64,000 nt of DNA, from contig NZ_JALDPT010000017.1 of the NCBI RefSeq assembly GCF_022695515.1, positions 1 to 64,000 on the forward strand, written 5' to 3'. The notes below the pieces were generated by a model. That model was not told where the DNA came from. It did not search any database and saw only the letters and a list, made by a program, of their open reading frames with translations. Positions 43,603-51,915 of the stretch are shown here, in pieces. Position numbers and translations under genes: made by a program. Source of the stretch: Phenylobacterium aquaticum. Lineage in GTDB: Bacteria > Pseudomonadota > Alphaproteobacteria > Caulobacterales > Caulobacteraceae. How positions within the stretch are numbered: the stretch's first letter is position 1; the number at the start of each line of letters is the position of its first letter.

Positions 43603-46600
43603 TGCCCAACGCCCCTTTCGGAACGATCTACATAAGTGCACCGATCGAGATCGCGTCCGAGCGCGTCGTCGTCGCCGCCTTGGCCAAGCGCCTGGAGCAG
43701 AACCAGGCGCCCTATGTCGTCATCGCCAACGTGGAGATCGGCGGCCGGCAGATCGACTGCGTCGTCGCCTCCGCCTCTTCTGTCACCCTCATCGAGGTCA
43801 AGGCCTCACGCACGCCCGTCCGTGGTGACATCAACGGCGTCTGGGCAAGGCGAGACGCCAGCGAGTCATGGAGGCCTTTCCGAAACGGCTATCAGCAGGC
43901 GGTCGGGGCTAAGAACGCCCTCAGGGACGCGATGTCGGCGGTGGCTCCCGTCGGCGACTACTACCCCGACGCCTGCGTGATCTTTGCCGACGCTCTGCCT
44001 GCAGGCTCAGAGCTCACGGTTGGTGATTTCAAGGCCCGTGTCACGACCCTAACGAACTTCCTTGCCGACTTTCCCGCCGGGCCGGCAAAGCGGCCGCCCT
44101 GGAGCTTGGACCAATGGCATGCGTTCGCGGCGTCCTTGTCGCTGGCGGCCGTCAGTCTAGACGAAGCCGTCGGCGGCGATCAGGTCCGCCGCGACCTCGA
44201 GCGCCTGCGTCTCTACAACGCCGCCGTTGCGCAAGAATACGGCCGCGCTGGTGAGCAGTGGCTCCACGAAGAGGGTGTTCCAGACGCCCTCGAACGCGCT
44301 GCGTCGGACAGCGGGGGATGTGTGATCGTCGGTCCGTCCGGCTGCGGAAAAACCCTAATGGCAGCGGCTCTGGCTAGCCGATTGGCCGCTGCTGGATCTC
44401 CTGTTCTGTTCTTCGCATCCAAGGATTTCGCCGGTGAGTGGGCCAAGGCCGTCCGTCGCGAAATCAGCCTTTTGACGGACGACTCCCCCGCGGAACTCCT
44501 GCGGGCCGTCGCTAATGGCGGACACCCCGTGTTCCTGATCCTCGACGGGATCAATGAGCTCGCCGGAACCGAGGCTCTTGCTCTGCGGGGGCTACGCGCG
44601 CTCGCGCGGCGGCTCGACGCAAAAGTCGTTTTGACGTCACAAGGACCAGCCGCCGGCTTTGACGGCCTCTCGACCTTCGAGGTTTCCCGGCCGAGCGATA
44701 ACCTCAAGCAACGCATCGCCGAGCGTAATGGTCGACGCGTCAGCGGCAGCGTCGCTGACCTGCTGAAAGCCGTGGGCAGCGGCTTCGAGGCGGAGATGGT
44801 GGGCGACGTCGGCTCAAGGCTCGCGGGCGAGGCGACCCGCCTTGCCCTCATCGATCAATACATTCGGACGCGGCTTGGCGCTCACGCCCGCGCCGGCGCC
44901 TTTGGTCTGCGGCGCCTCGCCGTCGCCCTGCACGCCGACGTCGCATTCTCCATGGCCGAGGCGCGTTTTGATGAGTTCATGCGCCACGAGACCGTTGGCT
45001 TCGACGTGTGCGATGCGATGTTCGCAGCTGGACTGCTTGTCCGGCGCGTCGGTCGCGTGTCCTTCTCCCATGAGATGATCTTGAATGGGTGCGCGGCCTT
45101 TGGCCTGGCGAACATTGCAGCCCAAGATCCAGGAAGGTTCGGGGAACGTCTCTCAACGCCGCTACTCGCGCCCCTGGCCGGCGAAATTGTCACCGCGATG
45201 GAGAACGCGGACGCCTCAATGCGCGTGCTCGAGTCGGCGACCAGTTCCGATCTTATCGCGGCTGCAGCGGCCGGGAGCCTGGGACGCGTCGCAGCATCCA
45301 ACGCTCGCAAGCTGATCGAAACGACCAAGCAAGCCTGCATCGAGGAGATTGAGGCCGTCACCCTGGAATTTGATCCTGACAACAAGGCTTACGCGGCGCG
45401 CTGGGGAGAGGCGGGCCGGCGTGAATGGACGCCGCCAGAGGAAGCTCGTCTCGGCGCCATCGGCAGATTGGCGACGTCGCTGGCGGGCTTCCAGGACTAT
45501 CAGGATCTGTGCGCCGTCATGGATGCCCGACTGATCGAGGAACGCCGCCGGCTCGCGCCGGCGCTGAAGGCCGCCGGCATTGGCATCAGAAGTCCCAGTT
45601 TCGCGCTGGCGTATTACGGCATGGGCACCAGGATTGGGTTCAACCGCATCGACCACCACGGCTCACGCCGTCGCATGGGCGACACGTCCCAGGCCTTGCC
45701 GTCGCTCGACGTGGCGACGCTCACCTCAGGCCAGCTGCACTTCTACCTGGAAAACCGGCATGCCTTTTTCGGCGCTGACGACCGGGGGAAGTTCGCCGAA
45801 GAACTGATCTTCGTCCTGGGCGAGCGCTTCGCGCGCGAGCCCTACCACGTGCAGCTCGCTGCCCTGTCGGCAGTGGGATTCGCCCGTGAGGCTCCAGACG
45901 AGGTCCTGGGCGAACTGGTGGGCGCCATCAACGCCCTAGAGGTGCCGCAACACAATTGGGCGATCAACTCCAGCATCATCGACGCCCTGGGCCTCCTCGG
46001 GGCGCTCGAGGACGACGCCGAGAACGCGCGCGAGGGTATTCGCGCCGAGATCGCGGACGCGCTGGTGGACGGATCCGACGGCAACGACGCCTTGTCGCTC
46101 TATGTCCGGATGTTCGATCACCCGTTCAGCGCCATCTACTACGAAGAAATCCATGAGCTTTCGGAGGATCAGCGCCGAACGCTCTATCGACGGGCGCTGG
46201 CCTCGGTGGAGATCAAGCGCAGCCTAAGCCTGGGGTGGATCACGGCGGAGGTCGCCCGGCTCGAGGACCCTGCCGACGCGCCTCTATTCGTAAGGTTCGT
46301 GTCCCTGCCAGACCGGAGCAACCCGTTTCCCCAGGAAGAGTGGGGTGCCTTCACCCTCAGCCTTCGCTTCCTCGGCCGCCATGGGGCGCCGCTACCGGCG
46401 AGTGAAGGCGAGTCCGCCGAGGAGGCCTGCCTCAACGACATCCGGGTCCTGGTGCATGCGGCCGAGTCGCGCCGGACTGGAGACGTGGCCGCGGCGCATG
46501 ACGCCTGGGCGCGTCTCCTTTCGCAGGCTCCAGGCCTGGTCGTGGGATGCCTTTCCGAGGTCAACGCCGCGCTCATGGAGCGACACTGGGCGGACGACAA

Positions 46601-46874
46601 TAATCGCCCCTATCCCCCCGTTGACCTGCGCGACACCTATCCCACCGAATGCCTTCGGCTCGCGCGCCGCTTTGTCGAAGAAGCCGCGGATCCCCAGTAT
46701 TTTCACAAGGTGCCGTTACGGGAGCGGGGGCCTGACCTGGTCTTCGGCACGCTCGGACGATTTGGTGACCGAAGCGATGTGGAGGTTCTCCGGCGCCTCG
46801 GGCGGGCGCACCGCTACTCCCGGTACGCGCTTGATGCCCTCAGAATCCTGGATTCAGCGGCGGCCGCGACATGA
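43602..46874 (+). CDS. NERD-like nuclease / STAND-like NTPase, candidate anti-phage protein
   Basis: A 1090-residue protein. The N-terminus is a NERD-like nuclease domain with Asp52 (GRQIDCVVAS) and Glu65-x-Lys67 (VTLIEVKAS), the PD-(D/E)XK core. A P-loop NTPase follows with Walker A VGPSGCGKT near residue 244 and Walker B VFLILDGINE near 310, and a winged-helix-like region VRRVGRVSFSHEMI. The last 500 residues are helical, resembling repeat sensor domains. Effector-NTPase-repeat order is that of Avs-type STAND defence proteins, but no specific family is recognised. The GTG start is coupled to the dinB stub stop, with GGGGAGAG upstream, placing it under an SOS-type promoter. Confidence 0.75.
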   Translation: MPNAPFGTIYISAPIEIASERVVVAALAKRLEQNQAPYVVIANVEIGGRQIDCVVASASSVTLIEVKASRTPVRGDINGVWARRDASESWRPFRNGYQQAVGAKNALRDAMSAVAPVGDYYPDACVIFADALPAGSELTVGDFKARVTTLTNFLADFPAGPAKRPPWSLDQWHAFAASLSLAAVSLDEAVGGDQVRRDLERLRLYNAAVAQEYGRAGEQWLHEEGVPDALERAASDSGGCVIVGPSGCGKTLMAAALASRLAAAGSPVLFFASKDFAGEWAKAVRREISLLTDDSPAELLRAVANGGHPVFLILDGINELAGTEALALRGLRALARRLDAKVVLTSQGPAAGFDGLSTFEVSRPSDNLKQRIAERNGRRVSGSVADLLKAVGSGFEAEMVGDVGSRLAGEATRLALIDQYIRTRLGAHARAGAFGLRRLAVALHADVAFSMAEARFDEFMRHETVGFDVCDAMFAAGLLVRRVGRVSFSHEMILNGCAAFGLANIAAQDPGRFGERLSTPLLAPLAGEIVTAMENADASMRVLESATSSDLIAAAAAGSLGRVAASNARKLIETTKQACIEEIEAVTLEFDPDNKAYAARWGEAGRREWTPPEEARLGAIGRLATSLAGFQDYQDLCAVMDARLIEERRRLAPALKAAGIGIRSPSFALAYYGMGTRIGFNRIDHHGSRRRMGDTSQALPSLDVATLTSGQLHFYLENRHAFFGADDRGKFAEELIFVLGERFAREPYHVQLAALSAVGFAREAPDEVLGELVGAINALEVPQHNWAINSSIIDALGLLGALEDDAENAREGIRAEIADALVDGSDGNDALSLYVRMFDHPFSAIYYEEIHELSEDQRRTLYRRALASVEIKRSLSLGWITAEVARLEDPADAPLFVRFVSLPDRSNPFPQEEWGAFTLSLRFLGRHGAPLPASEGESAEEACLNDIRVLVHAAESRRTGDVAAAHDAWARLLSQAPGLVVGCLSEVNAALMERHWADDNNRPYPPVDLRDTYPTECLRLARRFVEEAADPQYFHKVPLRERGPDLVFGTLGRFGDRSDVEVLRRLGRAHRYSRYALDALRILDSAAAAT

Positions 46875-46924
46875 GCCGGGCCCCAGCTCATGTAACCCGC
46901 CACAGGCAAGAGGCCCGATAAGGC

Positions 46925-47485
46925 ATGTCGGTCGATCGCCGTGATCGCCTCGTCGAACAGATCGTCGAAAGCCAACCGCGCCTGGTAAGCTTCGTTCGGC
47001 CTCTTCCCAGCGATATGATCGCTGGATCGTGGGATCTGCTGTCCTTCAGCTTTCAGCGCGGCTTCGAGCTGATGTGGGACCAAGCCTGCGCTGAGTCTTC
47101 GGGGCTTCTGACGCGACCGCTGCTCTCCCTGTGGCGACAGAGCGTCGAACTCGCTTTGAAGGCCTCTATCCTCGAAATCGCCGGGGGCATGAGCGGCAAG
47201 CTGAGTCACGATCTGCGAGGCCTATTCGACCGGCTACTCGCCGAGCGAGCCGCGCTCGGGCACGACGACGACGACGATCTCGCGCGCGACGTGGCGCGAA
47301 TGATCGACCTCGTTCAGAGGTTCGATCCTTTCGCTGACCGCTTCCGCTACCCCACGACGAAAGATGGAACACCGTTTGAGGGTATCCAGGTCGACCTGGA
47401 TGAGCTCTTCCAGGCGCACTGGATCATCGTGACCTGGTGCGAGGGAGCCGCGATCGAGGTCCGCGAATCCGCCGGCCCCATTTGA
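46925..47485 (+). CDS. Helical hypothetical protein, possibly HEPN-like
   Basis: A 186-residue protein, 50 bases after the nuclease-NTPase gene. The central segment LWRQSVELALKASILEIAGG, followed by LSHDLRGLFDRLL, resembles the helical hairpin of HEPN/abortive-infection proteins that resemble a 'large' substrate-binding helix bundle. An R-x4-H candidate (RAALGH) is present but lies in a linker and may be chance. It is probably cotranscribed with the upstream gene. The function is unknown. Confidence 0.6.
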   Translation: MSVDRRDRLVEQIVESQPRLVSFVRPLPSDMIAGSWDLLSFSFQRGFELMWDQACAESSGLLTRPLLSLWRQSVELALKASILEIAGGMSGKLSHDLRGLFDRLLAERAALGHDDDDDLARDVARMIDLVQRFDPFADRFRYPTTKDGTPFEGIQVDLDELFQAHWIIVTWCEGAAIEVRESAGPI

Positions 47486-47514
47486 ATCCATGTTTTACGC
47501 CCTACAGGCACCGA

Positions 47515-48111
47515 CTAGTGCGGCCCACGCAGGTGGTGGAGATGCTGCGCAGCGCTGTTCGCTCGCCAGATGTAGCCGATCATGTCCGAGCGCCAGGCGC
47601 CGACGTCCGGGATCCGCTTCTTCGCGATCAGACGCTTCATGGCCTCAACCTCGCTGCGCACGTTCGTTCCGCTCGCGGCGCGTTCCAACTCCGCCACCGC
47701 CGCATCCCACGAGCCGCCTCGGTCGTAAATCGCCTCAAGCTTCTGGCAGATCGCCGCGATCTGCTCGCCACGCGAAGGCGGCCTGTCGCCTAGATTTGCG
47801 CCGCCGCCCTTCTGAAGGGTGACGTCTTCCATGACGGCGGTCAGCCCTACGTCCAAGTCTTTCGCGATCCCAGTCCACGTCTGCAGCCGCCAAGCGTCGC
47901 TGGGCCGCGCATAGTCGCCGACATAGGGGTTCAGTCGGAAGTGCCTTTTCACGACCGCGGGCAGCATTTCGAAGCTGTCGATGGTGGCGTGGATGTGGAT
48001 TTGGAACAGACCCACATCGCCCCCGCGAGCGTCGTTTCTGGACAGGCCTTCGAGCCGGCGCAGGTTGAAGTCCGTCACCGGGTCACCCGTGTCGAAACGC
48101 CGGTCTGTCAT
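47515..48111 (-). CDS. Hypothetical protein divergent from the MerR-like gene
   Basis: A 198-residue protein without a recognised family. FQIHIHATIDSFEMLPAVVK suggests a beta-alpha element with two histidines near residue 40; the C-terminal half is helical (QIAAICQKLEAIYDRGGSWD, EVEAMKRLIAKKRIP). It starts 129 bases from the divergent gene at 48241 and ends 29 bases from the convergent gene at 46925. It may belong to the defence island. Confidence 0.6.
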   Translation of the reverse strand: MTDRRFDTGDPVTDFNLRRLEGLSRNDARGGDVGLFQIHIHATIDSFEMLPAVVKRHFRLNPYVGDYARPSDAWRLQTWTGIAKDLDVGLTAVMEDVTLQKGGGANLGDRPPSRGEQIAAICQKLEAIYDRGGSWDAAVAELERAASGTNVRSEVEAMKRLIAKKRIPDVGAWRSDMIGYIWRANSAAQHLHHLRGPH

Positions 48112-48184
48112 TCAATCGCCTCCAAGCCGCCTTTGGCCAAGCTAGGTGGACGATACGTCAGAACCGGACGCAGCCAAGGGCGGC

Positions 48185-48240
48185 TTGACAAAACTCCCAC
48201 AAACTGGAAGATAAGGAAACTTCCACCAACTGGAAATTAC
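48185..48240 (+). promoter_or_regulatory. Promoter with AACTGGAA repeats before the MerR-like gene
   Basis: TTGACA at 48185-48190 is a perfect -35 element. Two AACTGGAA direct repeats (48202-48209, 48229-48236) flank the expected -10 zone, and TTCCA-N5-TGGAA forms an inverted repeat just before the ATG. The layout suggests autoregulation by the MerR-like protein. Confidence 0.5.
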
Positions 48241-49035
48241 ATGGGCCGTCCTTCGAAACATCCTGGATCCGCCTTCACCTCCCGTGAGCTGGCGCTCGCC
48301 GGCGGACTGACGCTCCGCAATTTCAGCCTCCTCCACGAGCAGGGTTTGGCGCCGGCCGCGGCCGGCGGCGGCGGCGGAAAGGGAGGGCACCGCACCTACG
48401 ACAGCCCGGCTGTGGCCCAGGCCGCCCTGATTGGAGCGCTGCACCTGGCTGGGTTCGAGCTTCTCGTCGCGGCGAAGCTGGCGGAGGCCTTTGCCGAGGA
48501 AGCCAAGCATACCTACGGACGCTTGTTCTCCAACATCCAGACATACATCCAGGCCCCTCACAACCCACGCCCGGGCTTCAGGCCGTGGACGGCGTCTTCG
48601 ACAGACCAGGTCGACGACGACTTTTGGGTCCACAACCGCTTGATCGATAGCGTTGTCGATTATCGCCGCGGCGTGGCCATGGTCGGCGACATGGTCATCG
48701 ACATCGCTGACCATGAATTTGTCCTGACCGAGCACCATGGCGCCAAAATCAAGATCTTCTCGCCGGTCGCGGCCAAGGGTCTGGACGCGAATCCGGACTA
48801 CCGCATCATCGGGCGGGGTTCCTCAGTTCAGATCGTCCCGATCACGGATGAAGTCGACACCCTCGATTTCTCCACGGACCCGGTGTCGGCCGCGCGCTAC
48901 AAGGCCCTGGAGGAAGATTATCTGGGGGCGCGTGAGAACGCGGTGACGCGGGTCCGGGTCAATGTTTCGCTGGCCATCCGCAATGCCTTCGACCGCGTCG
49001 CCGATGACCGGAACCTGCCCCGGAAGGCCGCATGA
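48241..49035 (+). CDS. MerR-like helix-turn-helix protein with C-terminal domain
   Basis: A 264-residue protein from the ATG at 48241; the longer frame to 47941 lies over the divergent gene and promoter. The N-terminus resembles a MerR winged helix: TSRELALAGGLTLRNFSLLH and GGHRTYDSPAVAQAALIGAL, with an unusual glycine-rich wing (GGGGGKGG). The remaining 170 residues contain a beta-rich region (GDMVIDIADHEFVLTEHHG) of unknown role. It overlaps the HEPN-like gene by four bases, like an antitoxin or sensor-regulator paired with a toxin. Confidence 0.7.
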   Translation: MGRPSKHPGSAFTSRELALAGGLTLRNFSLLHEQGLAPAAAGGGGGKGGHRTYDSPAVAQAALIGALHLAGFELLVAAKLAEAFAEEAKHTYGRLFSNIQTYIQAPHNPRPGFRPWTASSTDQVDDDFWVHNRLIDSVVDYRRGVAMVGDMVIDIADHEFVLTEHHGAKIKIFSPVAAKGLDANPDYRIIGRGSSVQIVPITDEVDTLDFSTDPVSAARYKALEEDYLGARENAVTRVRVNVSLAIRNAFDRVADDRNLPRKAA

Positions 49036-49691
49036 CCGACCATTCCGAGATGGACGCCGCCCGAAAGGCGGCGATGCAGCGACATTTCATGGTCACGGGG
49101 GAGGTGGTCTGGGAATGGAACGCTCTCCATCGGACGCTTGGCTACATTTTCATGTCCTTGCTGGGCGACCGTCAAACCCATGTTTCAAACGCGCTCTGGC
49201 TCACACCCGGCAGCGATAAGGCGCAGCGCGACCTTCTAAAGACAGCGGTCGATTGGGCCGACGGCTTCCGGGAGGTGGACAGAGAGCGCCTCGGCTGGGT
49301 GCTCGACCAAACCGATAAACTTGGCGCGCACCGCAACGACATCGTTCACGGCTATCCTGGATTTCTGATCACCGAGAATGGCCTGACCACACATTTGTCG
49401 TCCGGGCAGAACTCGCTCAGGCGAGTCCTGAAGCAGCAGCGGATCGATACCCCGTTCCATGAGCTGATGGCTGCGCTATGCGACGACCTGCGGCGCCTCG
49501 AGCACTACGTTGGCGAGCTGTGGCGCCGCCTGAAGCCGGTCGATGGCGTGCGGAAAGCCGCGCCCCGGCGGCCTGTTCTCCGGTCGCTAGCGCTTGTTGA
49601 TGCCGGCTATAAGCGAACGCACATCCCGCCCAATAGGAAGCGCCGCAAACCAAGGGTTTCCAAGCGGAAGGCCGATCACAGGCCCGCGTAG
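49032..49691 (+). CDS. HEPN-like protein with RNxxxH motif, candidate toxin RNase
   Basis: A 219-residue, mostly helical protein. LGAHRNDIVHGYPG contains R-N-x3-H (R-x4-H), the catalytic signature of HEPN ribonucleases, preceded by a helix with WVLDQTDK. The N-terminal helices (VVWEWNALHRTLGYIFMSLL) fit the four-helix HEPN core, and the last 50 residues are strongly basic. The ATG overlaps the MerR-like gene stop, suggesting a regulated toxin pair. No named family is recognised. Confidence 0.65.
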   Translation: MTDHSEMDAARKAAMQRHFMVTGEVVWEWNALHRTLGYIFMSLLGDRQTHVSNALWLTPGSDKAQRDLLKTAVDWADGFREVDRERLGWVLDQTDKLGAHRNDIVHGYPGFLITENGLTTHLSSGQNSLRRVLKQQRIDTPFHELMAALCDDLRRLEHYVGELWRRLKPVDGVRKAAPRRPVLRSLALVDAGYKRTHIPPNRKRRKPRVSKRKADHRPA

Positions 49692-49753
49692 GGGGCCGGC
49701 GCTCGATCGAGGAAGGGAAACATCGTAGCGTCGTGGGCAGGGGAACGAACGAT

Positions 49754-51862
49754 ATGTCCGAAGTGATTTTGCCGCTGCCCGAGCTTCGCCACAGCTTCAC
49801 GGGCCGAGTCAGGAATTTCAACCTCCCGCCGACCGCATCGAACTGCATGATGCCGGTCTATGAGGCCGTGACCAACGCCCTCTACGCCATTCAAGAGCGT
49901 TTCCCTGAGACTTGGGCCGACGACGGCAAGATCACCATCGAGGTTCTCAGGGGCGAATCCTCGGACATTGGAGCGCATGCCCCAGTGACCGGGTTCCTCG
50001 TGACCGACAACGGCATCGGCCTTGGTGACGCGTTGTTCGGACATTTTTGCGAGCTGGACACTGAATACCGCGCCGACAAGAAAGGCCGCGGGATCGGCCG
50101 CCTCTCTTGGATCAAGGTGTTCAACACGGCGGAAGTCTCGTCGGTGTTTGACCGAGACGGCGAGAAGGTTGCCCGTTCCTTCGCCTTCCGGCTCTCCAAC
50201 GAGAGGCCGTTCGACTCGTATCTCGAGTCAGAACGCGATGACGATGCGGCAACTGGCACCCAGGTCAAACTGGACAGCTTCCGGGAGACCTACAATGCCA
50301 AGGCCTATGTCGACCCGGCGGATATTCGGAATAGTCTCCTAGCGCATTTCATTGCGCTGTTCGCCCAGCCGAAACGCCTTAAGATCGACCTGATCGACGA
50401 GCGGAAAACAACCAACCTCTCCAACCTGTTCTTCGACTCTATCGTTGGTTCAAAGGTGCCGGTCCAGGTCGTGATCGACGAGCACCACGCAGCCTCGATC
50501 CTGCACGTGCTTCTCCCAAAGAAGCTGGCGCCGATCGGCAATTCCCTGATCTACTGCGCAGCGGATCGCTCGGTCATCACGAAACCTATTTCGGAGATGA
50601 TCGGGCTAAAGGCGCTGCCGAACGACACGCTCGGCCCGCTCATCTACATCGGCCTCGTGTCGGGACCGCTTTTCGACGACTCCCTGAACCACGAGCGTAC
50701 CGGTTTTGACTTCGGCGACATCGACTTTGAGGTCGTGAACAAGGTGCTAGTCGATACCGCTAAGAGCTTCCTCGACCCTTACTTAGCGGAACCGCGCCGC
50801 CGAAATCGGGAGATGCTCGACAAGCTGTTAGAGACCAATCCGCTCTACGCATCAGCAATCGACGATATCGAAGGCTACGCTGCAGGCATGCCGCTCAATT
50901 GGGATGAGACGCGCCTAGTTCAGGACGTGGCTCTGAAGCGACACCGCTACACCAAGGCGCTCTTCAAGCAGATCGAGAAGCTGGAAGCCAACACCGCCAG
51001 CATGTCAGACGAGACCTTCGCGGCACACGTATCCAGGCTCACGGCGCAGCTGGGCGATGCCGAGAAAAGTGCTTTGGCGCAATATGTCGTCGAGCGCCGC
51101 TGGGTGATTGAACTTCTCAAGGAACGTCGGAAGATTGATCTATCGACCTCTCGGCACGAGCCGGAGAACATCGTTCACGAGGTCTTCTGCCCACTCGGCG
51201 TCACCAGCGACACCATGGACTATGACGACCACAATCTGTGGCTCATCGACGATCGCCTTGCCTACTACAGCTACATCACGTCCGATCGCCCAATTAGGTC
51301 GTTCGCCGCCGACACAGCGGAGCCGGAGCCGGAGACAGTCGAGCGTCGGTCTGACCTGACAGCGATGGGGGCATTCGGCGAAGCCGGCGAACCCGATTTG
51401 GCGATCTTCAAGCGGCCGATGCTATTCCGCCGCGCCAACACCATGGACCCCGCGGTCATTATCGAATTCAAAGCCCCCAGCAAGACGGCCTATTCGGGCG
51501 CGCCGGGCGACAATCCAGTCATACAAATTCGGAAGTACATCGAGTCCCTGCTTGAGAAGACCTGTTACTCCTACGACGGTGAACGCATCGCTGACATCAA
51601 CAAGGGCACGCCGTTCCTGTGCTTCTTAATCGCCGAACCGTCGCAGCAGCTATATGAATTGCTGCGGCAGCATCAGATCCACAAACCGACTCCAGACGGA
51701 GACGGGCGCTTCGCTTACCTTGAGGATTTGAACGCCTATTTTGAGTTCATTCCTTATGACCAGGTCCTCAAGAATGCGGCGCTTCGCAATGAGGCCTTCT
51801 TCCGAAAGCTGAAGGTAGAGCGCCTGCCGGCCACGCCCGCCAAAGAGGTGCCAGCAGCGTAG
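49754..51862 (+). CDS. GHKL ATPase fused to a PD-(D/E)XK nuclease-like domain, candidate defence protein
   Basis: A 702-residue protein starting at MSEVILPLPEL. The N-terminal GHKL (Hsp90/MutL/MORC) ATPase has an N-box EAVTNALYAI (Glu37, Asn41), G1 TDNGIGL (Asp85) and G2 KGRGIGRLSW (about 111-116). A middle helical region spans about 330-470. The C-terminal part has EPDLAIF near 546 and VIIEFKAPSK near 568, a D...ExK nuclease core. This order is like MORC or bacterial GHKL-nuclease defence proteins. It lies between two HEPN-like genes with 62- and 53-base gaps, probably one operon. Not a family I can name. Confidence 0.78.
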   Translation: MSEVILPLPELRHSFTGRVRNFNLPPTASNCMMPVYEAVTNALYAIQERFPETWADDGKITIEVLRGESSDIGAHAPVTGFLVTDNGIGLGDALFGHFCELDTEYRADKKGRGIGRLSWIKVFNTAEVSSVFDRDGEKVARSFAFRLSNERPFDSYLESERDDDAATGTQVKLDSFRETYNAKAYVDPADIRNSLLAHFIALFAQPKRLKIDLIDERKTTNLSNLFFDSIVGSKVPVQVVIDEHHAASILHVLLPKKLAPIGNSLIYCAADRSVITKPISEMIGLKALPNDTLGPLIYIGLVSGPLFDDSLNHERTGFDFGDIDFEVVNKVLVDTAKSFLDPYLAEPRRRNREMLDKLLETNPLYASAIDDIEGYAAGMPLNWDETRLVQDVALKRHRYTKALFKQIEKLEANTASMSDETFAAHVSRLTAQLGDAEKSALAQYVVERRWVIELLKERRKIDLSTSRHEPENIVHEVFCPLGVTSDTMDYDDHNLWLIDDRLAYYSYITSDRPIRSFAADTAEPEPETVERRSDLTAMGAFGEAGEPDLAIFKRPMLFRRANTMDPAVIIEFKAPSKTAYSGAPGDNPVIQIRKYIESLLEKTCYSYDGERIADINKGTPFLCFLIAEPSQQLYELLRQHQIHKPTPDGDGRFAYLEDLNAYFEFIPYDQVLKNAALRNEAFFRKLKVERLPATPAKEVPAA

Positions 51863-51915
51863 CGTTGCCAAAAGGGAGGCGAGATCCTTATCCGCCGTAG
51901 ACGCTCAAGGATCCC

